A stretch of DNA of 6,235 nt from Bradyrhizobiaceae bacterium (lineage in GTDB: Bacteria; Pseudomonadota; Alphaproteobacteria; Rhizobiales; Xanthobacteraceae). The DNA lies in contig JAEULX010000039.1 in NCBI GenBank assembly GCA_016793685.1, positions 1-6,235 of the forward strand, written 5' to 3'. Of this stretch, positions 1-4,506 are shown piece after piece. The notes under the pieces were generated by a model. It had not been told where the DNA came from. It made no database searches and saw nothing but the letters and a program-made list of their open reading frames with translations. Made by a program: the position numbers and the translations under genes. Positions within the stretch are counted from its first letter, which is position 1. The number at the start of each line of letters is the position of its first letter.

Positions 1-42
1 ACCTGCTGCGCCCCGCTCGGTGCGCTGAAGACCCTGTACATG

Positions 43-114
43 CGAAGCTCCTTCGTCGGTTTTCGGAAAAGAGCCGATACCATCGGCTCTGCGCCACCCG
101 GCGTCTGCGCCGGG
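43..114. other. Three consecutive short hairpins, possible end of an upstream transcript
   Basis: Three perfect inverted repeats follow one another. CGAAG/CTTCG is at 43-47 and 51-55. AGAGCCGAT/ATCGGCTCT is at 70-78 and 82-90, a 9-bp stem with a 3-base loop. CCCGGCG/CGCCGGG is at 97-103 and 108-114, a 7-bp stem with a 4-base loop. None is followed directly by a T run, so none is a textbook Rho-independent terminator. No coding frame in the first 140 bases looks like a recognisable protein end. The hairpins may close a transcript whose gene lies to the left, or they may be part of a leader. Confidence 0.3.
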
Positions 115-174
115 CGTTGGCCTACCCTCCCCGCCGATTGATCCTTCAACTAAACAAAATCGGAGACGCGACGC

Positions 175-222
175 ATGAGGCAACCAAAAAACGGCGGATG
201 CCCGTTTGAGCCAGATCAATAA
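175..222 (+). CDS. Possible 15-residue ORF (leader peptide candidate)
   Basis: ATG at 175 begins a 15-codon frame, MRQPKNGGCPFEPDQ, ending in TAA at 220-222. A good Shine-Dalgarno sequence, GGAGA at 162-166, sits 8 bases upstream, which is the only reason to list it. The peptide resembles no family I know. It has no run of one amino acid, so classical attenuation is not suggested. Its last third overlaps the FNR/FixK-like box at 206-219; if that box works as an activator site for a downstream promoter, the ORF is probably chance. It ends 120 bases before the radical SAM start. Confidence 0.15.
   Translation: MRQPKNGGCPFEPDQ
206..219. promoter_or_regulatory. Candidate FNR/FixK-type operator
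   Basis: The 14-base sequence TTGAGCCAGATCAA matches the FNR/FixK/AadR-type consensus TTGAT-N4-ATCAA at 9 of 10 defined positions (G for T at position 5). Its centre is at 212.5. An activator acting from -41.5 would put the transcript start near 254. A TATGGT hexamer at 245-250 is a possible -10, but it is a few bases out of phase with that. The next gene encodes a radical SAM enzyme with an oxygen-sensitive cluster, which fits low-oxygen control. This is a motif match by eye only. Confidence 0.35.
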
Positions 223-342
223 AATCTGATTGCTGCGCGAGACGTATGGTCCTACCGCCAAGCCGATTAACGAAGCGTGTGTTGCGCGCATCGCCGCCTG
301 GTGCAGAATACCGGCGCAACAGTTCAAGCGGACGACGGCGTC

Positions 343-1245
343 ATGTCGGCCTACCCGATCCTGCGTTACGACGAACCGCTCTATCGCCCGCCCAGCGAGG
401 GCCATAACCTGATCATTCAGGCGACGCTCGGCTGTTCGTTCAACCACTGCACCTTCTGTTCGATGTACAAGACCAAGACGTTTCGGGCGCGCCCGCTCCC
501 CGACGTCTTCGCCGACATCGAAACCTCGGCGCGCCTGTGGCCGGACGCGTCGCGCATTTTCCTCGCCGACGGCGACGCGCTGGTGCTCCCCACCGACGCA
601 CTGATCGCCCTCCTCGATAAACTCGCGGCGACATTCCCGGCGCTCGAGCGCGTCTCCAGCTACGCCACGCCCATCAACCTGACCCACAAGCCGGCCTCCG
701 AACTGCGTGAGCTGCGCGCACGGAAATTGTCGCTCGTCTATGTCGGCATCGAATCGGGCGCGCCGATCATCCTCAATCGCATTCGCAAGGGCGCGACGCC
801 CGCAACGATCGCCGCCGCGGTCGACCGTGCGCATGAAGCCGGCATCGCCGTATCCGCCACCGTCGTGCTCGGGATCGGCGGACGGCGGCTGTGGCGCGAG
901 CACATCGACGGCACCGCCGCGGTGGTGAACGAAGCGCCGCCGGATTTCCTCTCGACGCTGCAGCTTCGCCTCAGCGAGGACGAGGCCGCGGAGTTCGTGA
1001 GCCGGTTCGAGCGCGACGGCACGCCGTTCGAGGCGCAGGACGACGCCGGCGTCCTTGCCGAACAGGAGCGGCTGCTGCAGCGCCTCGATCCACCGCGGCC
1101 CGTCGTATTCCGCTCCAACCATGCCTCGAACTGCCTGCCGCTGGCGGGAACCTTGCCGCATGACCGCGACCGGTTGCTCGCGCTGATCGCGCAGGCACGC
1201 CGAGGCGCGCCGGTCCTGCGGCCCCAATTCATGCGCGGGCTTTAA
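343..1245 (+). CDS. Radical SAM protein of unknown function
   Basis: A 300-residue protein with one radical SAM domain. The [4Fe-4S] ligands are C31, C36 and C39 in GCSFNHCTFCSMYK, so the spacing is CX4CX2C rather than the usual CX3CX2C. FLADGDAL (73-80) and GIESG (135-139) fit the core strands and the SAM-binding region of a partial TIM barrel. A conserved-looking tail, RSNHASNCLPLAGTLP (257-272), contains a fourth cysteine, C264. There is no signal peptide or membrane segment, so it should be cytosolic. The family is widespread, but I know of no established substrate. I chose ATG at 343 because homologs, as I recall them, begin close to the YPILRYDEPLYRPPSEG segment; a GTG at 277 would add 22 residues of unlikely composition. 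Neither start has a strong ribosome binding site. The gene is monocistronic, with a terminator just after it. Confidence 0.85.
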   Translation: MSAYPILRYDEPLYRPPSEGHNLIIQATLGCSFNHCTFCSMYKTKTFRARPLPDVFADIETSARLWPDASRIFLADGDALVLPTDALIALLDKLAATFPALERVSSYATPINLTHKPASELRELRARKLSLVYVGIESGAPIILNRIRKGATPATIAAAVDRAHEAGIAVSATVVLGIGGRRLWREHIDGTAAVVNEAPPDFLSTLQLRLSEDEAAEFVSRFERDGTPFEAQDDAGVLAEQERLLQRLDPPRPVVFRSNHASNCLPLAGTLPHDRDRLLALIAQARRGAPVLRPQFMRGL

Positions 1246-1250
1246 ATCAG

Positions 1251-1273
1251 CGCCCGCTTTCGCGGGCGTTTGT
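1251..1273 (+). terminator. Rho-independent terminator after the radical SAM gene
   Basis: A perfect 7-bp stem, CGCCCGC (1251-1257) with GCGGGCG (1262-1268), has a TTTC loop and is followed by TTTGT. It starts 5 bases after the TAA of the radical SAM gene and lies before the next start at 1301. The T run is short but the position and stem are typical. Confidence 0.7.
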
Positions 1274-1300
1274 CACGACACAAGCACGGGGTGGCGCTCC

Positions 1301-1687
1301 ATGATTCGTGGCTATAGCGACCATGCGGCCAATGAACGAACGTTTCTCGCCTGGGTGCGCACCGGCATCGCCGTCATCGCCTTCGGCTTCGTCATCGAAA
1401 AATTCAACCTCTTCCTGGATGCGATCGCGCGGGAGGCGGCCGGCGATGCGACGCATCAATTTGATGTGCACAATCTCTCCGGCCCGTTCGGCCGTTATGT
1501 CGGCCTTGCGCTGATCTTCGGCGGTCTCGGGCTTCTGCTGTTCGCAACCGCGCGCTTTCTGCGGACCGGACGGCTGCTCGACGCCCCGGAGACACACGCG
1601 GCCAGCAACGCCAGCGCCGAGTTGGTTCTGTTGGCGCTGCTGATGTCGGTCGTCGCCGGTTACAGCGTCTATCTCCTGGTTGGCTGA
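1301..1687 (+). CDS. DUF202 / YidH-family inner-membrane protein
   Basis: A 128-residue small membrane protein. The N-terminal signature NERTFLAWVRTGIAV (residues 11-25) is diagnostic of DUF202 (YidH). Three hydrophobic helices are visible at about 20-40, 64-87 and 106-127, separated by a polar loop (about 41-63) and the basic/acidic linker RTGRLLDAPETHAASN (88-103). The length matches the single-domain members of the family. The function is not established; no catalytic motif is present. GGGG at 1288-1291, 9 bases before the ATG, can serve as ribosome binding site. The gene is separated from the radical SAM gene by a terminator and from tolQ by 430 bases, so it is probably its own transcription unit. 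Family assignment is firm; role is unknown. Confidence 0.85.
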   Translation: MIRGYSDHAANERTFLAWVRTGIAVIAFGFVIEKFNLFLDAIAREAAGDATHQFDVHNLSGPFGRYVGLALIFGGLGLLLFATARFLRTGRLLDAPETHAASNASAELVLLALLMSVVAGYSVYLLVG

Positions 1688-1772
1688 TCGCGGCTCACCG
1701 CGCGTCCCGACACCAAGCGGCCCGTCGCCCGAAATCGGCGGTGCGTCAGACAGGCCTAGCCCGGCGCGGCGC

Positions 1773-1788
1773 TTAACGCCGCCTTAAC
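1773..1788 (+). promoter_or_regulatory. Exact CtrA-type box (TTAA-N7-TTAAC)
   Basis: TTAACGCCGCCTTAAC matches the full CtrA consensus TTAA-N7-TTAAC with no mismatch. CtrA is the essential cell-cycle response regulator of Alphaproteobacteria and controls many division and envelope genes. The box is 330 bases upstream of the tolQ start and 86 bases after the DUF202 stop; tolQ is the only gene downstream in the right orientation. A TAAT at 1801-1804 could belong to a -10 element, but the spacing is not ideal. The box also overlaps the hairpin GCGGCG/CGCCGC (1766-1771, 1777-1782). Confidence 0.4.
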
Positions 1789-1826
1789 CCAACTGTCGCG
1801 TAATCCAGCGGAAATGCACGGGGTAC

Positions 1827-1857
1827 GCCCGCCCTCCGCGGGCATATGCGGGTTTTT
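1827..1857 (+). terminator. Terminator-like hairpin with T5, weak
   Basis: GCCCGC (1827-1832) pairs with GCGGGC (1838-1843) around a 5-base loop. Alternatively CCCGC (1828-1832) pairs with GCGGG (1848-1852), which places the TTTTT run at 1853-1857 directly after the stem. Either form could end the DUF202 transcript. It lies downstream of the CtrA-type box, so if that box drives tolQ the transcript must pass through it. Two competing stems are compatible with attenuation, but nothing else supports that. Confidence 0.3.
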
Positions 1858-2000
1858 GCGGGGGCAAAATGCCCTCTTTTAGTCACGTTTGGCGCAGATT
1901 CGGGCCTCCTGAGGCCGTCGGCTCAATCGAGACCGGGGGAATGCGGGGAACCGCGCGGCAAGCGAGCCGACTGCACATGCCGAGGGGGCAAGCGGGCCGG

Positions 2001-2098
2001 CGCAGACATGCGGCCGGAAAGGCCTGTCGGGCCGTCTGCGAGGAGCGCGCGCGTCCATCGGAGGACGTGGCGGGCAAGTTGCCCGTTCCCGGCGCCGG
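2001..2098 (+). other. Inverted repeats in the probable tolQ leader
   Basis: CGCAGAC (2001-2007) is perfectly complementary to GTCTGCG (2034-2040), and GGCC at 2012-2015 can extend the stem by pairing with 2030-2033. CGGGCAA-G-TTGCCCG (2071-2085) is a 15-base dyad with a single central base, and CCGGCGCCGG (2089-2098) is a 10-base palindrome. They end 19 bases before the tolQ start. Some such repeats are expected in GC-rich DNA; the close packing just before tolQ is the reason for listing them. Confidence 0.3.
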
Positions 2099-2117
2099 AG
2101 AGCCGTAGGTTTAAGGA

Positions 2118-2810
2118 ATGGAACAGTTACCGGGCGTCGCCGCCGAAATCTCGATCCTTCACCTTTTCTGGAAGGCTGACTGGGTCGTGAAGCTGGTGAT
2201 GATGGGGCTCCTCGCGGCGTCCGTCGGCGTGTGGGCGATCGCAATCGACAAATTCATCCTCTATCGCCGCACCCGCCAGGCAATGAAGCATTTCGAGAAC
2301 GTGTTCTGGTCGGGCCAGTCTCTGGAAGACCTCTACCGCGCCCTCGCGGCGCGGCCGACCGACTCGATGGCGGCGCTGTTCGTCGCCGCGATGCGCGAGT
2401 GGAAGCGCAGCTTCGAAGGCCCGCATCCGGCCATCGCCAGCCTGCAGATGCGGCTGGAAAAGGTGATGGACGTCACCATCCAGCGCGAGGTCGAGCGATT
2501 GGAGAAGTGGCTTCTGGTGCTGGCGACGGTGGGCTCAGCCAGCCCCTTCATCGGACTGTTCGGCACCGTCTGGGGCATCATGAACAGCTTCCAGGCGATT
2601 GCCGTATCGAAGAACACCTCGCTCGCCGTGGTCGCTCCCGGCATCGCCGAAGCGCTGCTGGCGACCGCAATCGGGCTCGTCGCTGCCATACCAGCGACCA
2701 TTTTCTACAATAAGTTCTCTTCTGAGGTGAACAAACAGGCGACACGGCTGGAGGGATTCGCCGACGAATTCTCCGCCATCCTGTCGCGACAAATCGACGA
2801 ACGCGTATAA
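2118..2810 (+). CDS. tolQ: TolQ, Tol-Pal motor stator subunit
   Basis: A 230-residue inner-membrane protein of the TolQ/ExbB/MotA family, the usual TolQ length. With TolR it forms the proton channel that drives TolA, which tightens the outer membrane at the division septum. Three helices are visible: about 22-45, 131-155 and 168-195, with a long cytoplasmic loop between the first two. The MotA/ExbB core reads GSASPFIGLFGTVWGI (139-154) and VVAPGIAEALLATAIGL (171-187). T150 and T183 align with the channel threonines T145 and T178 of E. coli TolQ at a constant offset. The start at 2118 is supported by the N-terminal helix, but the purine stretch AAGGA (2113-2117) touches the ATG, so the TAGG at 2106-2109 may be the real ribosome contact. 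First gene of the tol cluster here; tolR follows after 84 bases. Confidence 0.95.
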   Translation: MEQLPGVAAEISILHLFWKADWVVKLVMMGLLAASVGVWAIAIDKFILYRRTRQAMKHFENVFWSGQSLEDLYRALAARPTDSMAALFVAAMREWKRSFEGPHPAIASLQMRLEKVMDVTIQREVERLEKWLLVLATVGSASPFIGLFGTVWGIMNSFQAIAVSKNTSLAVVAPGIAEALLATAIGLVAAIPATIFYNKFSSEVNKQATRLEGFADEFSAILSRQIDERV

Positions 2811-2811
2811 G

Positions 2812-2869
2812 CCCCTGAATATAAAGGGGAACGGGATACACGAGGGGGCGCGCGTCGAGGAACGCGCGC
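2812..2869 (+). other. Two hairpins between tolQ and tolR
   Basis: CCCCT (2812-2816) pairs with AGGGG (2825-2829), starting one base after the tolQ stop. GCGCGCGT (2848-2855) pairs perfectly with ACGCGCGC (2862-2869) around a CGAGGA loop. No T run follows, so they are unlikely to end transcription. A stem of this kind inside an operon can protect the upstream message or weaken read-through, which would set the TolQ:TolR ratio. That role is inferred. Confidence 0.4.
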
Positions 2870-2894
2870 GATTAAGAGCACGGGGACTGCCTGA

Positions 2895-3344
2895 ATGGCC
2901 ATGATGCTGGCCGCAGGCGGCGCATCGGGGAAGCGCCGCCGCCGTCGCAAGTCGGTCATGAGCGACATCAACGTCACGCCGATGGTCGACGTGATGCTGG
3001 TGCTGCTTATCATTTTCATGGTGTCCGCCCCGCTGCTGACGGTCGGCGTGCCGCTTGATCTGCCGCAGACGCAGGCGAAAGGGCTCGAGCAGGACAAAGA
3101 GCCGCTCACCATCTCAGTCGACACCCAGGGCAAGGTTTTCCTCCAGAACGCTGAAATCGCCGTCGACGACCTCGTTGCCAAGCTCAAGGCGGTGACGGAG
3201 GCGCGCGGCGGACTCGACGAGCGCATCTTCGTGCGCGGCGACCGCCGGGTCGATTATGGAACAGTGATGCGGGTGATGGGACGGCTGTCCGCTGCCGGAT
3301 TCCGGCGCGTCGCGCTCGTCACCGAAGTCGAACAGGGGTCGTAG
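2895..3344 (+). CDS. tolR: TolR, Tol-Pal motor subunit
   Basis: A 149-residue protein of the ExbD/TolR family. A short basic cytoplasmic tail (RRRRRK at 14-19) precedes one membrane helix (about 31-50) and a periplasmic domain (about 65-145). The signature INVTPMVDVMLVLLIIFM (25-42) contains D32, equivalent to E. coli TolR D23, the proton-carrying aspartate. The periplasmic end AAGFRRVALVTE (133-144) is also typical. ATG at 2895 is supported by GGGGA at 2882-2886. A later Met at residue 22 would remove the basic tail and is less likely. The gene begins 84 bases after tolQ and ends 3 bases before tolA, so tolR and tolA should be co-translated on one message. In the motor it pairs with several TolQ subunits and contacts the TolA anchor. 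Confidence 0.95.
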   Translation: MAMMLAAGGASGKRRRRRKSVMSDINVTPMVDVMLVLLIIFMVSAPLLTVGVPLDLPQTQAKGLEQDKEPLTISVDTQGKVFLQNAEIAVDDLVAKLKAVTEARGGLDERIFVRGDRRVDYGTVMRVMGRLSAAGFRRVALVTEVEQGS

Positions 3345-3347
3345 CCG

Positions 3348-4259
3348 ATGCGGATCCCGCTCGCAGTTTCGGTCTCCATCCACGCAGCGGTGCTGGCGTG
3401 GGGCCTCATCTCTTTCGGCGCCAAGCCGCTGGAGACAACGCCGGGGGATTCGCTGCCCATCGACATCATTTCGGACACCGATTTCTCGCAGCTGACCGCC
3501 GGCGTGAAAAATGCGCAGAAGGTCGTCAAACCCGCGCCGCTGGTCGAAAAGATCGACAAGCCCAATCCGGTGGACGACTCGACCGCCAAGGTCACGCCCA
3601 AGCAGGAGATCAAGACGGCGTCGGCCATGCCGATGCCCGTTCCCGAGGTCAAGCCGCCCGAGCCGAAGCAGGAGCCGGAAAAGGCCAAGGCTCCGGAGCC
3701 CGATCCGATCGCCGAAGCGCTGAAGAAGGAAGAGGCGAAGCGTAAGCAGGAAGAGAAGAAGCGCGAGGAGCAGAAGCGCAAGGAAGAGGCGAAGAAGCGC
3801 GAAGAGGAAAAGAAGCGGAAAGAGCAGGAGCAGGCGTTCGATCCGAACAAGATCGCGGCGCTCCTCGACAAGCGCAGTCCGCAGCGACTGGCCGCCGCCG
3901 GCGCCACCCTCAATTCGACCCCCTCGCTCGGCCTGCCGAGCGGCAGCGCCGCGACGCTGTCGCAGAGCGAGATCGACGCGCTGCGCGCGCAAATTCAGGC
4001 ATGCTGGAATCCGCCCGCAGGCGTGGTGGATGCGAAGGAGTTGATCGTCAGGATCCGTCTCCAGCTGCGTGAGGACGGTTCGCTCTCGGCCAATCCGACC
4101 TTGCTCAATCACGGCAGCAATTCGCTGTTCCAGATCGCGGCCGAAAGCGCGATGCGCGCGATCAAGCGTTGCCAGCCCTACAAGCTGCCGATCGCCAAAT
4201 ACGCCATATGGCGCGACGTCGAGGTCACCTTCGATCCGCGCGAAATGTTCCGCGGCTGA
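3348..4259 (+). CDS. tolA: TolA, periplasm-spanning force-transmitting protein
   Basis: A 303-residue TolA in three parts. The N-terminal helix (about 4-24) anchors it in the inner membrane and contains S8-X3-H12, matching the SXXXH motif by which TolA and TonB engage their motors. A proline- and charge-rich stretch (about 55-120) leads into an uninterrupted Lys/Glu/Arg helix (121-164) built from a tandem 18-residue duplication. The C-terminal domain (about 205-298) has the TolA/TonB-C pattern, with ALRAQIQACWNPP (211-223) and a CQPYKLP (275-281) segment. C219 and C275 could form a disulfide, as in E. coli TolA domain III; that is inferred. It should carry force from TolQR to TolB-Pal. The helix is shorter than the very long one of E. 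coli TolA. AGGGG at 3334-3338 is the ribosome binding site, inside the end of tolR. Confidence 0.93.
   Translation: MRIPLAVSVSIHAAVLAWGLISFGAKPLETTPGDSLPIDIISDTDFSQLTAGVKNAQKVVKPAPLVEKIDKPNPVDDSTAKVTPKQEIKTASAMPMPVPEVKPPEPKQEPEKAKAPEPDPIAEALKKEEAKRKQEEKKREEQKRKEEAKKREEEKKRKEQEQAFDPNKIAALLDKRSPQRLAAAGATLNSTPSLGLPSGSAATLSQSEIDALRAQIQACWNPPAGVVDAKELIVRIRLQLREDGSLSANPTLLNHGSNSLFQIAAESAMRAIKRCQPYKLPIAKYAIWRDVEVTFDPREMFRG
3726..3833 (+). repeat. Tandem 54-bp (18-residue) duplication in tolA
   Basis: Two adjacent 54-bp units encode residues 127-144 and 145-162 of TolA, KEEAKRKQEEKKREEQKR and KEEAKKREEEKKRKEQEQ, with 12 of 18 residues identical. Each begins with the identical 15-base string AAGGAAGAGGCGAAG (3726-3740 and 3780-3794). 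Eighteen residues is five full alpha-helix turns, so a copy can be gained or lost without changing the helical face. Confidence 0.7.
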
Positions 4260-4506
4260 CGCCCCGGGCCGCACGCGGGCCGATCGCGCGCGGCAGGCGG
4301 GCTCCGGCGCGTCGCGATTCCCCGCAAACCTGCGGCTTATGTTCTTGTCGGTAGGGACATATTCCGCCGGCACGGCAGCGGCGACCGATCATTAACTGTT
4401 CGTATGCCATGCTTGCCGCCCTCGGGCGACCATAATTCGCTCGCATTCCCACAGGCGACACTTTCAACGCCAGAATCAGAACACCAGTTCGGAGGATGCG
4501 TTCGCC
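4260..4506 (+). promoter_or_regulatory. tolA-tolB spacer with possible weak terminator and promoter
   Basis: This 247-base spacer has no credible gene. CCGCA/TGCGG (4322-4326, 4331-4335) forms a small stem followed by CTTATGTTCTTGT, a weak terminator at best. CATAAT at 4431-4436 matches five of six bases of a -10 hexamer, but I see no good -35 at the right distance. Two GANTC sites (4316-4320, 4473-4477) and a single TTAAC half-site (4392-4396) are present; alone they prove nothing. The gap is long enough for tolB to have its own promoter in addition to read-through from tolA. Confidence 0.3.

Larger units (their letters stand above)
1688..2117. other. 430-base non-coding stretch upstream of tolQ
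   Basis: No credible gene is seen here on either strand. Open frames of about 60-120 codons exist, but they translate to arginine/proline-rich sequence with no family resemblance, as expected from GC-rich DNA, and one overlaps tolQ out of frame. No tRNA or other recognisable RNA was found. The stretch contains an exact CtrA-type box (1773-1788), a terminator-like hairpin (1827-1857), a GANTC (CcrM-type) site at 1897-1901 and inverted repeats near tolQ (2001-2098). I infer that it holds the end of the DUF202 transcript and the tol promoter with a long leader. Confidence 0.6.

Noticed and set aside
138..149. TTGATCCTTCAA as a second FNR/FixK site
   Set aside because: The half sites TTGA and TCAA are separated by 4 bases instead of 6, so the geometry is wrong for FNR/FixK dimers.
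277..342. GTG start at 277 for the radical SAM gene
   Set aside because: It adds 22 residues unlike the family N-terminus and has no Shine-Dalgarno sequence. Not excluded, because a promoter near 254 would still include it.
1846..2190. 114-codon plus-strand frame and neighbouring frames in the tolQ upstream region
   Set aside because: Composition is biased to Arg/Pro/Ser, there is no ribosome binding site, and it overlaps the tolQ start out of frame. No trace of YbgC or another family.
3114..4373. 419-codon open frame on the minus strand over tolR/tolA
   Set aside because: Long Leu/Arg runs arise from the antisense of the Lys/Glu codons of TolA; no family resemblance.
4392..4396. TTAAC before tolB as a CtrA site
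   Set aside because: Only a half site; the partner TTAA is missing at the required 7-base spacing on either side.
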